DNA from: Spongiibacter pelagi
Lineage (GTDB): Bacteria > Pseudomonadota > Gammaproteobacteria > Pseudomonadales > Spongiibacteraceae
NCBI RefSeq assembly: GCF_014705705.1
Contig: NZ_JACXLD010000004.1
Span: forward strand, 124,001-188,000
DNA: 64,000 bases
Reading direction: 5' to 3'
A program made the position numbers and the translations under genes. Of the stretch, positions 45,271 through 54,994 are shown in pieces. Within the stretch, counting starts at the first letter, position 1, and each line of letters opens with the position of its first letter. The notes under the pieces were generated by a model, which was not told the DNA's origin, made no database searches, and saw only the letters and a list, made by a program, of their open reading frames with translations.

Positions 45271-45878
45271 TGGAACATTATCTAAGCCTTTTTGTTCGCT
45301 CCGTATTTATTGAAAATATGGCGCTGAGCTTCTTCTTGGGGATGTGTACCTTTTTGGCGATCTCCAAGAAAATTCAGGCCGCTATTGGTCTGGGTATTGC
45401 GGTTATCGTAGTTATGGCCATTACCGTTCCGGTAAACCACATGATCTACGACGGTCTGCTGCGCGATGGTGCGTTGGCGTGGGCCGGTCTGCCAGATATG
45501 GACCTGAGCTTCCTCGGTCTGTTGAGCTATATCGGTGTTATCGCGGCGATTGTTCAAATCATGGAAATGGTTTTGGACAAATACGTGCCTGCACTGTACA
45601 GCGCTCTGGGCGTGTTCCTGCCGCTGATCACCGTAAACTGCGCCATCATGGGTGGCTCGCTGTTTATGGTTGAGCGCGACTACAACCTCGGTGAGTCTCT
45701 GGTATTTGGTGCCGGTGCCGGTACCGGTTGGGCGCTGGCAATTGTGGCTTTGGCGGGTATCCGTGAAAAGCTGAAATACAGCGACGTGCCAGAAGGTCTG
45801 CGCGGCCTGGGCATTACCTTTATCACTGTAGGTTTGATGTCATTGGGCTTTATGTCCTTTGGCGGTATCGACCTATAA
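45270..45878 (+). CDS. nqrE: Na+-translocating NADH:quinone reductase subunit E
   Basis: A 202-residue integral membrane subunit, paralogous to NqrD. The [15 protein letters not shown] motif supplies a Cys to the iron centre between NqrD and NqrE. It directly follows nqrD and precedes nqrF by 27 bp. Confidence 0.96.
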   Translation: MEHYLSLFVRSVFIENMALSFFLGMCTFLAISKKIQAAIGLGIAVIVVMAITVPVNHMIYDGLLRDGALAWAGLPDMDLSFLGLLSYIGVIAAIVQIMEMVLDKYVPALYSALGVFLPLITVNCAIMGGSLFMVERDYNLGESLVFGAGAGTGWALAIVALAGIREKLKYSDVPEGLRGLGITFITVGLMSLGFMSFGGIDL

Positions 45879-45905
45879 CCGAGAACCCAGACTGGAGACG
45901 TATTA

Positions 45906-47129
45906 ATGAATACAGTAGTTATTCTCGGTGTGGCCATGTTTACCGGGATTGTACTGTCGCTGGTGGCAGTCATTCTGTTTGCCCGCTCGCGCCTTGTGAG
46001 CAGTGGCGATGTGAGCATCGAGATCAATGGTGAAAAAACCATCCGCGTACCTGCGGGTGACAAATTGCTGGGCACCCTAGCGAATCAGGGTATTTTCCTG
46101 GCCTCAGCCTGTGGCGGCGGCGGTAGCTGTGCCCAGTGTAAATGTATTGTTAAAGACGGCGGCGGCTCTATGCTGGCCACCGAAGAAGCCCACTTCAATG
46201 TTCGTGAAGCCCGTGAAGGCTGGCGTCTGTCTTGTCAGACTCCCGTTAAACAGGACATGAAAATCGAAGTACCTGAAGATGTATTCGGTGTTAAGCAGTG
46301 GGAATGTACTGTTGCCTCTAACCCGAATGTGGCGACTTTCATTAAAGAGCTGACCCTGCAATTACCAGAAGGCGAGAACGTTGATTTTCGTGCCGGTGGT
46401 TACGTGCAGCTGGAGTGTCCTCCGCACCACGTTAAATACTCAGATTTTGATATTCCTGCTGAGTACCGTGGCGACTGGGAGCGTTTTGGTTTCTTCAATG
46501 TTGAATCCAAAGTCGACGAAACCGTTATCCGCGCTTACTCCATGGCCAACTACCCAGAAGAGAAGGGCATTGTGAAGTTCAATATTCGTGCGGCGACTCC
46601 GCCACCGAATAACCTGTCTTTGCCTGCCGGTAAAATGTCTTCTTGGGTGTTTAACCTGAAGCCGGGCGACAAAGTTAAGGTCTACGGTCCCTTCGGTGAG
46701 TTCTTCGCCAAAGAAACCGAAGCCGAGATGGTATTTATCGGCGGTGGTGCTGGTATGGCGCCAATGCGTTCGCATATCTTCGATCAGCTCAAACGTCTTG
46801 GTTCTAAGCGCAAGATCTCATTCTGGTACGGTGCACGCTCTCTGCGTGAAGCGTTCTACGGTGAAGAGTACGATCAGCTTGCGGCGGAGAATCCCAACTT
46901 TGAATGGCATTTGGCCCTGTCTGATCCTCAACCTGAGGACAACTGGACCGGAATGACGGGCTTTATTCACAACGTGTTGTTTGAGAATTACCTCAAAAAT
47001 CACGAAGCGCCAGAAGATTGTGAGTTCTACATGTGTGGGCCTCCAATGATGAACGCGGCGGTGATTAAGATGCTCGAAGACTTGGGCGTTGAGCCAGAGA
47101 ATATCCTGCTGGATGACTTCGGTGGTTAA
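45906..47129 (+). CDS. nqrF: Na+-translocating NADH:quinone reductase subunit F
   Basis: Electron entry subunit, 407 residues: one N-terminal helix, a 2Fe-2S ferredoxin domain with Cys69, Cys75, Cys78 and Cys110 ([13 protein letters not shown] and LSCQ), an FAD domain ([11 protein letters not shown]) and an NADH-binding domain ([14 protein letters not shown]). The cysteine spacing equals that of Vibrio NqrF. A strong intrinsic terminator follows the stop at once. Confidence 0.97.
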   Translation: MNTVVILGVAMFTGIVLSLVAVILFARSRLVSSGDVSIEINGEKTIRVPAGDKLLGTLANQGIFLASACGGGGSCAQCKCIVKDGGGSMLATEEAHFNVREAREGWRLSCQTPVKQDMKIEVPEDVFGVKQWECTVASNPNVATFIKELTLQLPEGENVDFRAGGYVQLECPPHHVKYSDFDIPAEYRGDWERFGFFNVESKVDETVIRAYSMANYPEEKGIVKFNIRAATPPPNNLSLPAGKMSSWVFNLKPGDKVKVYGPFGEFFAKETEAEMVFIGGGAGMAPMRSHIFDQLKRLGSKRKISFWYGARSLREAFYGEEYDQLAAENPNFEWHLALSDPQPEDNWTGMTGFIHNVLFENYLKNHEAPEDCEFYMCGPPMMNAAVIKMLEDLGVEPENILLDDFGG

Positions 47130-48153
47130 GCCTTATTATCGTGCCATAAAAGCAGCCTTCGGGCTGCTTTTGTTTTTCTGTATCGGGGTTCTGGCCGGAT
47201 GCGCTCGCTCGTCTGAGGATGTGCTTCGGTTTGAGGGTGCCACTATGGGCACCACTTACCACATCACCTTGCTTAATCCGGGTGATCTGTCGGGTGGTCA
47301 GCTCAAGGCTGAGTTGGATGAGCGCTTGCTTGCGTTTAATCAGATTGCATCTACCTATATTGAAGACTCAGAGTTAAACCAGTTAAATCACGCCCCGGTT
47401 GGCGAGTGGATTACGCTCAGTGAAACCCTGTACGACATTATCAGCGTGTCAGTGCAGGTGAGTTGGATGACCCATGGTGCGTTTGATATTACCGTGGCGC
47501 CGTTGGTAAGCCTGTGGGGATTTGGACCAGAAAAACGCCAAGGTGTACCCGCCGACGAAGATATCGAAGCGGCCAAGCAATTGGTCGGCACGGATACCTT
47601 TGAACTGGATATATTGGAACCGAAAATTCGCCGCTTGCTACCGATTCGTATGGATCTTTCCGCTGTGGCCAAGGGTTATGCGGTGGATATGACGGCGGAT
47701 TGGCTAGCCGATAAAGGTGCGACAGATTTTCTGGTTGAGATCGGCGGTGAAATTCGAGTGGCGGGGGATAGCCCTCGCGGTGATCCGTGGCGCATTGCGG
47801 TGGAAAATCCCAGCATCAATGGTGCAGCCAGAGCGATCCGTTTGGAAAATACCGGCGTCGCCACATCGGGAGATTACCGCAACTATTTTGAGGAAAATGG
47901 TGTGCGTTATTCTCATACCATTGACCCTAAAACCGGGCGTCCGATCACCCATAATCTAGCTTCGGTGACGGTACTCGATCCTAGTTCGGCAATGGCGGAT
48001 GCGATGGCTACGGCCTTTTCAGTGCTGGGCGGTGAGCGTACACTGAAGTTAGCTGAGGCTCAGGATATTCCGGTATATCTGATTGAGAAAACCCCCCAGG
48101 GCTTTGTTAGTCGTTATAGCTCGACCTTTGCCCCGTTTTTGGAGGAGATGTAA
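47113..48153 (+). CDS. apbE: FAD:protein FMN transferase (ApbE/Ftp)
   Basis: Periplasmic lipoprotein, about 346 residues, that attaches FMN to threonines of NqrB and NqrC. The lipoprotein signal ends in the lipobox VLAGC, and [38 protein letters not shown] and [12 protein letters not shown] are family signatures. ATG 47113 overlaps nqrF by 17 bp; ATG 47089 and GTG 47122 are alternatives. A perfect terminator hairpin lies within the signal-peptide codons. Confidence 0.92.
   Translation: MTSVVKPYYRAIKAAFGLLLFFCIGVLAGCARSSEDVLRFEGATMGTTYHITLLNPGDLSGGQLKAELDERLLAFNQIASTYIEDSELNQLNHAPVGEWITLSETLYDIISVSVQVSWMTHGAFDITVAPLVSLWGFGPEKRQGVPADEDIEAAKQLVGTDTFELDILEPKIRRLLPIRMDLSAVAKGYAVDMTADWLADKGATDFLVEIGGEIRVAGDSPRGDPWRIAVENPSINGAARAIRLENTGVATSGDYRNYFEENGVRYSHTIDPKTGRPITHNLASVTVLDPSSAMADAMATAFSVLGGERTLKLAEAQDIPVYLIEKTPQGFVSRYSSTFAPFLEEM
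47148..47177 (+). terminator. Intrinsic terminator inside the apbE signal-peptide code
   Basis: AAAAGCAGCC (47148-47157), tetraloop TTCG and GGCTGCTTTT (47162-47171) form a perfect 10-bp stem followed by GTTTTT. It lies 18 bp after the nqrF stop and encodes [10 protein letters not shown] of the apbE signal peptide. Confidence 0.85.
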
Positions 48154-48155
48154 GT

Positions 48156-48395
48156 ATGGCTACTTTCATTATTACGGCGGTCTTTATTCTTCTGGTCGTG
48201 ACCGCGATGGCCGTGGGCGTGCTGTTAGGGCGTAAACCGATTTCCGGTTCTTGTGGTGGTGTTGGTGCTGCCCTGAATGACCCGGACTATATTTGCGATC
48301 TCTGCGGCAATGACCCTAAAAAATGTGAAGAACAGTCTGCGGCGGCGGCCAGCAATGCTAAATCCTCCCAGTTTTACGATGCTTCTGAGCGCTGA
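48156..48395 (+). CDS. nqrM: Na+-NQR maturation protein NqrM
   Basis: A 79-residue protein of the DUF539 family required for NQR assembly, probably for the iron centre between NqrD and NqrE. One N-terminal helix (IITAVFILLVVTAMAVGVLLG) is followed by the conserved cysteines in SGSCGG, CDLCG and KKCE. It lies two bases after apbE and completes the operon. Confidence 0.93.
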   Translation: MATFIITAVFILLVVTAMAVGVLLGRKPISGSCGGVGAALNDPDYICDLCGNDPKKCEEQSAAAASNAKSSQFYDASER

Positions 48396-48663
48396 TCCCA
48401 GCGCTCTATCTTCAAACCTACCCCCAAGCCTATCCCGCTTTATTGATTAAAAGCGCTGCTCTCATTTCTAAAGGCAAAGAGAGTTAAAGGTAAAGAGGGC
48501 TCCTATCTAAAGAGAGTTCCTTATAGCCAGCTTTCGGCTTCTCTGCTAGTTTGAATACCAGAATATAGCGCGTTAATGCCCGTGTTGTGGGTACACTGGC
48601 CTGCCTATAAAAAATAATTCTAGCGCCTGCAGCACCTCGGGTAGTTCACAACAGGATGCGTTT
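48396..48663. other. Intergenic region before the histidine kinase
   Basis: A 268-bp gap with three imperfect copies of a TAAAG[AG]GAGTT-like word between about 48465 and 48525. No terminator with a T-run and no clear promoter was recognised. Confidence 0.35.
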
Positions 48664-49893
48664 ATGTCGGACTTTATGAAGACCTTTTTGGGCAATCAAA
48701 TGCCGCCTCATGGTCACTGTTATTTGTGGAATGACCACTTGGTCTATTTACACGTAATAAGCGACAGCCTGATTAGCCTTGCCTACTTTACGATTCCGAT
48801 TGCCTTGGTTTACTTGATTCGGCGGCGGGATGATCTGCAATTCAATTATATTTTTCAGATGTTTGGCTTGTTTATATTTGCCTGCGGCCTCACCCACGTC
48901 ATTAATATTTACAACGTTTGGTACGGGGCGTACTGGTTTAGCGGCACGGTAAAAGCGATTACCGCCGCCGCGTCGGTGATGACCGCGATTATGATCTGGC
49001 CGTTAATGCCCAAAGTGCTGGCGATTCCCAGTAATACGCGCTTGCGGGAGTTAAACGAAGATTTGCGGCAGAAATCTGAGCAAAATGCATTGCAGCGGCA
49101 AGAGCTGGAGAATGTGTCGCTTAAGCTGGCAGAGCTGGTCAATGAGCGAACTGCTGAGCTGGAAGAAATCCGCCGTATTCGCAGCCAGCTTGAGAAAAAT
49201 AATGTCGAACTGTCGCGCAGTAATGAAGCGTTTCAGCAATTCGGCTATATCACCTCCCACGATTTAAAAGAGCCGCTGCGAACCATTAGCTCGATGGGGC
49301 AGATGTTAAAGCAATTATCTGCGGAGAAGCTCGACGATAAAGAAAGGAAAATGCTGGACTATATGGTGGACTCCTCAGTGCGAATGTCGAGTCTGATTGA
49401 TGATCTGCATTCCTATACCGTGGTGGGGCATAGCCAAGACGCGCTTAGCGAAGAAAATCTGGATGACATTGTGCAAACCCTGCTGACCGATCTGAGTGTC
49501 AAAATTGAGGAGTCGGGGGCCAAAATTTCGGTGGCGCCTCTTGGGCGTGCCAAAGTGATCAAGCCGCAATTCCAACAACTCATGCAAAACATGATCGGCA
49601 ATGCCATTAAATTTAGTGCGGCCGGTCGTGCCCCTCAAATAGAAATTGGACGCTTGAACGATAGCGAGACAGAGCTAGGGATTTTTGTACGCGATAACGG
49701 CATTGGGATTCCAAAGGCCTATCATCAGAAAATCTTTGGTATGTTTCAGCGCTTACATAAGCGCGGAGAATACGAAGGCACGGGCATGGGCTTGGCGATC
49801 AGCAAGAAAATTGTGGATAACCACGGTGGCCGGGTTGAGGTGAACAGCCAAGAAGGCGAGGGCACCGAGTTTCGGATTTTCTTACCTAAATAG
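48664..49893 (+). CDS. Sensor histidine kinase with ethylene-receptor-like N-terminal domain
   Basis: A 409-residue membrane kinase. Three helices cover about residues 28-115. They carry Asp34, Tyr41, Ile44, Pro45, Cys74 and His78, in the same spacing as plant ETR1 Asp25, Tyr32, Ile35, Pro36, Cys65 and His69, the copper and ethylene-binding residues. A coiled coil follows (about 125-190), then a HisKA domain with His199 (ITSHDLKEPLRT) and an HATPase domain (QNMIGNAIKF, DNGIGI and GTGMGLAI) of the phytochrome-like class. There is no PAS or GAF domain. No response regulator is adjacent, so the partner is elsewhere. The ligand is inferred, not shown. Confidence 0.88.
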   Translation: MSDFMKTFLGNQMPPHGHCYLWNDHLVYLHVISDSLISLAYFTIPIALVYLIRRRDDLQFNYIFQMFGLFIFACGLTHVINIYNVWYGAYWFSGTVKAITAAASVMTAIMIWPLMPKVLAIPSNTRLRELNEDLRQKSEQNALQRQELENVSLKLAELVNERTAELEEIRRIRSQLEKNNVELSRSNEAFQQFGYITSHDLKEPLRTISSMGQMLKQLSAEKLDDKERKMLDYMVDSSVRMSSLIDDLHSYTVVGHSQDALSEENLDDIVQTLLTDLSVKIEESGAKISVAPLGRAKVIKPQFQQLMQNMIGNAIKFSAAGRAPQIEIGRLNDSETELGIFVRDNGIGIPKAYHQKIFGMFQRLHKRGEYEGTGMGLAISKKIVDNHGGRVEVNSQEGEGTEFRIFLPK

Positions 49894-49920
49894 CTTGATA
49901 GCTACGGGAATTGAAAACAT

Positions 49921-49945
49921 AAAAAAGCCGCCCGAGGGCGGCTTT
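49921..49945. terminator. Bidirectional terminator between kinase and acnB
   Basis: AAAGCCGCCC (49924-49933) and GGGCGGCTTT (49936-49945) form a 10-bp palindrome. On the minus strand it is followed by six T, so it mainly ends acnB; on the plus strand the T-run is shorter. Confidence 0.85.
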
Positions 49946-49961
49946 GATATTTCAGCTTGGC

Positions 49962-52589
49962 TTACATTGCCACTTCGGCAATTTCTACCGCAGCAATACG
50001 GGCACCTTCTTCCGCACCTTTCTGGAATTCTTCGATTTGATCGAAGTTCATGTAGCGGTAGATTTCCGCAGACATGCTGTCCAGATTCTGAGCGAATTCC
50101 ATGTACTCGGCTGGAGTAGGCAGCTTGCCAATGATCGCGCCAACCGCTGCCAGTTCGGCAGAAGTCAGGTAAACATTCGCGCCAGTACCCAGGCGGTTAG
50201 GGAAGTTACGGGTTGAAGTAGACAGTACGGTGGCGCCGTCGGCGACACGTGCTTGGTTACCCATACACAGTGAACAGCCTGGCATTTCCATACGTGCACC
50301 GGCAGCGCCGAACACGTTGTAGTAGCCTTCTTCCATCAGTGTGTGCTGGTCCATTTTGGTTGGCGGAGACAACCACAGACGTGTAGACAGAGAACCTTTG
50401 TGTGCGTCCAGCAGTTTACCGGCGGCGCGGAAGTGACCGATATTGGTCATGCAGCTACCGATAAACACTTCGTCTACCTTGTCGCCAGCAACTTCAGACA
50501 GCAGCTTGGCATCGTCTGGATCGTTCGGGCAGCAAACTACAGGCTCTTTCAGCGCGTCCAGGTCGATTTCGATAACCGCAGCGTATTCGGCATCGGCATC
50601 GGCAGCCAGCAGGCTTGGGTTAGCCAGCCACTCTTCCATTTTGCTCGCGCGGCGTTCCAGCGTACGTGGGTCGCCGTAACCTTCGCTCACCATCCAGCGC
50701 AGCAGGGTGATGTTTGAACGCAGGTATTCAGAGATTTCCGCAACACCTTGCTTGATAGTACAGCCAGCTGCTGAGCGCTCTGCAGAAGCGTCAGATAGTT
50801 CAAACGCTTGCTCAACGGTCAGACCTTCCAGACCTTCAATCTCGAGAATACGGCCAGAGAAGATGTTTTTCTTGCCTTTTTTCTCAACTGTCAGATGACC
50901 GTCTTTGATCGCTTGGTAAGGAATGGCGTGTACCAGATCGCGCAGGGTAATGCCGGGCTGCATTTTGCCTTTGAAGCGAACCAGTACAGATTCAGGCATA
51001 TCCAGTGGCATTACGCCGGTCGCAGCAGCAAAAGCCACCAGACCAGAACCTGCAGGGAAAGAAATACCCATTGGGAAACGGGTGTGCGAGTCACCGCCGG
51101 TACCAACAGTATCTGGCAGCAGCATACGGTTCAGCCAGCTGTGAATGATGCCGTCACCGGGGCGCAGAGAAACACCGCCGCGGGTCATGATGAAGTCGGG
51201 CAGGGTGTGCTGGGTGTCGATATCAACAGGCTTGGGATAGGCCGCAGTGTGGCAGAAAGACTGCATGGTCAGGTCGGCAGAGAAGCCAAGGCAAGCCAGA
51301 TCTTTCAGTTCGTCGCGGGTCATTGGGCCAGTGGTGTCCTGTGAACCCACAGTCGTCATTTTGGGTTCGCAGTAAGTGCCGGGGCGAATACCTTGACCTT
51401 CTGCTAGGCCACAAGCGCGACCCACCATTTTCTGCGCCAAGGTGAAGCCTTTGCCAGTGTCTTCTGGCTGGGCAGGTACGCGGAACAGCTCGGAAGTTGG
51501 CAGGCCCAGAGATTCGCGAGCCTTGGCCGTCAGGCCGCGACCGATGATCAGGTTGATACGGCCACCGGCGCGAACTTCATCCAACAATACGTCAGATTTC
51601 AGTTCAAAGGTGCTAACGGTTTCGCCAGTTTCAACGTTTTTGATCACGCCGTCGTAAGGGCGAATTTCGATCACATCGCCCATGTTCATGCTGTCGACAT
51701 CGGCTTCAAATACTAGCGCGCCAGCATCTTCCATGGTGTTGTAGAAGATAGGAGCGACTTTACCGCCGATACATACACCACCGCCGCGCTTATTAGGCAC
51801 GCCGTCAATGTCTTCGCCGAAGAACCACAGTACAGAGTTGGTGGCAGATTTACGTGAAGAACCGGTACCCACAACGTCACCAACTAGGGCGATGGGGTGG
51901 CCTTTCTTTTGCAGCTCTTCGATTTGCTTCAGCGGTCCAATTTTGCCTTGCTCGTCTGGAGTAATACCGTCGCGAGCCATTTTGTACATCGCCAGTGCGT
52001 GCAGTGGGATGTCTGGGCGAGACCATGCGTCAGGCGCAGGAGACAGGTCATCGGTATTGGTTTCGCCGGTGACTTTAAATACGGTTTTAACAATGCTTTC
52101 AGGCACATCGGCGCGGTCGGTGAACCACTCGCCATCGGCCCAGCTTTGAATGACCGCTTTAGCGTGTTCGTTGCCCGCTTTGGCTTTTTCTTCTACATCG
52201 TGGAAAGCATCAAACATCAGCAGGGTGTGCTTCAGCTCTTCAGCGGCCAAGGCTGCCAGTGCACTGTCGTCCAACAGGTCGACCAGAGTGGCAATGTTAT
52301 AGCCGCCGTGCATATTGCCCAGCAGTTTTACGGCTTCTTCTTTGCTGATCAGCGGGCTGCTGGCTTCGCCTTTAACAATGGCTGACAGGAATCCGGCCTT
52401 CACATAGGCGGCTTCATCTACGCCAGGTGGGACGCGGGTTGAAATCAGCTCAACCAGAGTGGCTTCTTCGCCCGCTGGTGGATTTTTCAACAGTTCAATC
52501 AGGCCGGCTACCTGCTCGGCGTTGAGCGGCTTGGGTACCACACCCTCCGCAGCGCGTTCTTCGACGTGTTTGCGATATGCTTCTAGCAC
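49962..52589 (-). CDS. acnB: Aconitate hydratase B
   Basis: 4Fe-4S dehydratase of the citric acid cycle, 875 residues, with the AcnB domain order: HEAT-like N-terminus ([21 protein letters not shown]), swivel domain, then the catalytic domains. Cluster cysteines lie in [12 protein letters not shown] and [11 protein letters not shown], and GGDSHTRFP is typical. Strong codon bias. It is monocistronic, with its own terminator and a promoter region at 52590-52768. Confidence 0.97.
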   Translation of the reverse strand: MLEAYRKHVEERAAEGVVPKPLNAEQVAGLIELLKNPPAGEEATLVELISTRVPPGVDEAAYVKAGFLSAIVKGEASSPLISKEEAVKLLGNMHGGYNIATLVDLLDDSALAALAAEELKHTLLMFDAFHDVEEKAKAGNEHAKAVIQSWADGEWFTDRADVPESIVKTVFKVTGETNTDDLSPAPDAWSRPDIPLHALAMYKMARDGITPDEQGKIGPLKQIEELQKKGHPIALVGDVVGTGSSRKSATNSVLWFFGEDIDGVPNKRGGGVCIGGKVAPIFYNTMEDAGALVFEADVDSMNMGDVIEIRPYDGVIKNVETGETVSTFELKSDVLLDEVRAGGRINLIIGRGLTAKARESLGLPTSELFRVPAQPEDTGKGFTLAQKMVGRACGLAEGQGIRPGTYCEPKMTTVGSQDTTGPMTRDELKDLACLGFSADLTMQSFCHTAAYPKPVDIDTQHTLPDFIMTRGGVSLRPGDGIIHSWLNRMLLPDTVGTGGDSHTRFPMGISFPAGSGLVAFAAATGVMPLDMPESVLVRFKGKMQPGITLRDLVHAIPYQAIKDGHLTVEKKGKKNIFSGRILEIEGLEGLTVEQAFELSDASAERSAAGCTIKQGVAEISEYLRSNITLLRWMVSEGYGDPRTLERRASKMEEWLANPSLLAADADAEYAAVIEIDLDALKEPVVCCPNDPDDAKLLSEVAGDKVDEVFIGSCMTNIGHFRAAGKLLDAHKGSLSTRLWLSPPTKMDQHTLMEEGYYNVFGAAGARMEMPGCSLCMGNQARVADGATVLSTSTRNFPNRLGTGANVYLTSAELAAVGAIIGKLPTPAEYMEFAQNLDSMSAEIYRYMNFDQIEEFQKGAEEGARIAAVEIAEVAM

Positions 52590-52837
52590 TTTAGACTCCT
52601 TTTGGTGGTTTCAATACCCGAAAGCCACCGGGATCGCCGGTAGTCGGGGCTATCGATGCCCATCATCGATCTGAAATAAGGGGCTGAAGTATACGCTAAA
52701 AGGGCGGGGGCGTTAAGTTTGGACTTTAGTCCAATAGGCTCAAAAATTAACGGTGTTTTTTCTGGTCGATGTCGGCTTGCCGGATGGGCGGGCCTGTCAT
52801 ACCCTTGCTGCTTTCTCGCCTACCGATGGAGTGTGTT

Positions 52838-53305
52838 TTGTCCTCAGCTCAACCCCGTGTTCTGACTCCCTGTATTGGCGTTTGCTCTACCGGGATTGGC
52901 GATGATGTGTGCCGGGGCTGCAAGCGTTTCTGCCATGAGGTGATTCACTGGAACAGCTATAGCGAGGAACAGAAACAGCTTATTGATCAGCGCCTAGATG
53001 GCTTTTTGGTGCAAGTGATGGCAGATAAATTGGTGATTGATAATCCCGATTTACTGGAGTGGCAGTTGCAGATTCAGCGGGTGCGTTATCGCAATCACAA
53101 AGATCCGTATATCTGGCTATTCCAATTGCTTAAAGCCGGTGCTGGGCAAATTGGTGAAACCCGGCAGTATGGTTTTACGGTGCGTAAACCTTGGCGAGAG
53201 CTGTCACTTCACGCTCTGCGTGAGTTGATTGACCAAGAGTTTTACCGCCTCTCTAAAGCCCATTATCAGCGCTATATTGGCATGTACCTGCCGGAGAAAG
53301 GCTAA
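52838..53305 (+). CDS. DUF1289 family protein
   Basis: A small protein of about 155 residues with an N-terminal Cys cluster, CIGVCSTGIGDDVCRGCKRF, typical of DUF1289 and likely to bind zinc or iron-sulfur; the rest is helical and Arg/Gln rich. TTG 52838 with GGAG seven bases upstream is chosen; ATG 52826 and an open frame from 52769 are alternatives. It precedes miaE on the same strand. Function unknown. Confidence 0.75.
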   Translation: MSSAQPRVLTPCIGVCSTGIGDDVCRGCKRFCHEVIHWNSYSEEQKQLIDQRLDGFLVQVMADKLVIDNPDLLEWQLQIQRVRYRNHKDPYIWLFQLLKAGAGQIGETRQYGFTVRKPWRELSLHALRELIDQEFYRLSKAHYQRYIGMYLPEKG

Positions 53306-53366
53306 GGGCTCTCAGCCGCAGGCTTTGTTATACTGCGCGCCTTTTGATTTAGCCGGTACTGCTTTC

Positions 53367-53978
53367 ATGTCCACCGATATCAGCGAAATTCTCGATTTTT
53401 TGCCCTGTGCCACGCCCGATGCCTGGATTGAGGCCGCGCTTGCGCATCCTGAAGATATGCTGATTGATCACGCTAATTGCGAGAAAAAAGCCGCCGGCAC
53501 CGCACTGAATTTGATGTTCCGCTACGTGGATAAAATTGATCTGCTCAACAAAATGTCGCGTTTGGCGCGGGAAGAGTTGCGGCATTTCGAGCAAGTTTTG
53601 AAAATCATGAAAACCCGCGGCATTGAGTATCGGCAAATCAGCTCGGCCCGCTACGCCAATGGTCTGCGTTCTTTGGCGCGCAGCAGTGACCCCGGTCGGC
53701 TGGTTGATGTGTTGATTATCGGCGCCATTATCGAAGCCCGTTCCTGCGAGCGTTTTGCCGCCTTGGCGCCACATTTAGACGAAGAACTTGCCGAGTTTTA
53801 TCGCTCTCTGCTGAAGTCTGAATCACGTCACTACCAAGACTATTTGAAGCTGGCGCGTAGCTATGCGAATGAGCCGATTGAGGAGCGCGTTGCGCTGTTT
53901 CTGGCCAAAGAGCAGGAGCTTATTCAACAGCCTGATGAGGCGTTCCGCTTTCACAGTGGCCCACTTCGCGCTGCCTAG
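53367..53978 (+). CDS. miaE: tRNA-(ms2io6A37) hydroxylase MiaE
   Basis: Diiron enzyme that hydroxylates ms2i6A37 of tRNA, 203 residues. The four-helix bundle ligands are visible: Glu in CEKKAAG, EELRHF (ExxH), EARSCERF and SESRHYQ. ATG 53367 gives the family N-terminus; the frame runs upstream to 53229 but overlaps the DUF1289 gene. Confidence 0.92.
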   Translation: MSTDISEILDFLPCATPDAWIEAALAHPEDMLIDHANCEKKAAGTALNLMFRYVDKIDLLNKMSRLAREELRHFEQVLKIMKTRGIEYRQISSARYANGLRSLARSSDPGRLVDVLIIGAIIEARSCERFAALAPHLDEELAEFYRSLLKSESRHYQDYLKLARSYANEPIEERVALFLAKEQELIQQPDEAFRFHSGPLRAA

Positions 53979-53992
53979 ATGGGTAGCCCGAG

Positions 53993-54994
53993 GTGCTGAG
54001 TTTCTTCTTTCAAAATAGCGCGCTTGCTATTGCCGCTGTCTGGTTGATAGCTCTGTGCTTTGATCAGCTTTTTGGCGAGCCTGTGCGCGGCCATCCTCTG
54101 GTTATCTTTGGTCGTTGTGCAAACGCGGTAGAGGCGCGGCTCAATCGTGGTCGAGACGGTTTTCTTCTGGGGAATTTTCTTCTTGGCTGTTTTCTCCGGG
54201 GACTGCTGGCCGTATTGATTCTTTTACTGCCGGTGGCTTTGCTTGTGGGGTTGCAGTATTGGCTATACCCCGAACTGCCTCGCGCTATCACTTTATTACT
54301 CGATGCGAGCGTGCTGTATTTGGCGATTGGTTGGCGCAGCATGGCCGAGCATATCGATGCCGTAATTGAGGCCTTGGCAAATCAGCAGCTCCCTAAAGCC
54401 AGAGGTTTGGCGAATCGTATTGTCAGTCGCGATCTTCAGCAGGCATCGGAGTCTGAATTAGCCACCGCCATGGTGGAAAGCAGTCTTGAAAACAGCGGTG
54501 ACGCCTTGTTTGCCTCTTTGTTCTGGTATGCGCTTGCCGGCGCGCCGGGCGTAGTCTTGCATCGCTTGGTGAATACCTTGGATGCGATGTGGGGCTATCG
54601 CAATGAGCGCTATGAATATTTCGGCAAAGCGGCGGCGAGACTTGATGATCTACTGGCGTTTTTGCCCAGCCAATTACTGTCATTGAGTTTTGTTTTGCTA
54701 GGTGATAAGCGCCGTGTTTTACGTTGTTGGTGGTCCCAGGGCTGGCGCTGGAAAAGCATTAATGCCGGGTCGGTGATGGCCAGTGGCGCGGCGGCGTTAG
54801 GTCTGCAGTTAGGCGGCCCAGCGTGTTATCAGGGGCGCTATATTAATCGGCCTCATTTAGGTGAGGGTGTTCGCCGTGCTGCACAAATCGGTGATTTGGC
54901 CCTCGTATTCGCCTTGGTGAAGCGCGTTGTGCTGTTGTGGTTTGTCGTATTGCTGTTTGTTGCTCTGTTTACGTGGCTGTTAGGGAATTATTGA
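53993..54994 (+). CDS. cbiB: Adenosylcobinamide-phosphate synthase CbiB/CobD
   Basis: Membrane protein of 333 residues that joins the aminopropanol arm to the corrin ring. Conserved parts are LCFDQLFGEPVRGHPLVIFG near the N-terminus, TAMVESSLENSGDALFASLFWYALAGAPG and WGYRNERYEYFGKAAARLDDLL. GTG 53993 is the start. Its stop overlaps the next gene (TGATG). Confidence 0.9.
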   Translation: MLSFFFQNSALAIAAVWLIALCFDQLFGEPVRGHPLVIFGRCANAVEARLNRGRDGFLLGNFLLGCFLRGLLAVLILLLPVALLVGLQYWLYPELPRAITLLLDASVLYLAIGWRSMAEHIDAVIEALANQQLPKARGLANRIVSRDLQQASESELATAMVESSLENSGDALFASLFWYALAGAPGVVLHRLVNTLDAMWGYRNERYEYFGKAAARLDDLLAFLPSQLLSLSFVLLGDKRRVLRCWWSQGWRWKSINAGSVMASGAAALGLQLGGPACYQGRYINRPHLGEGVRRAAQIGDLALVFALVKRVVLLWFVVLLFVALFTWLLGNY

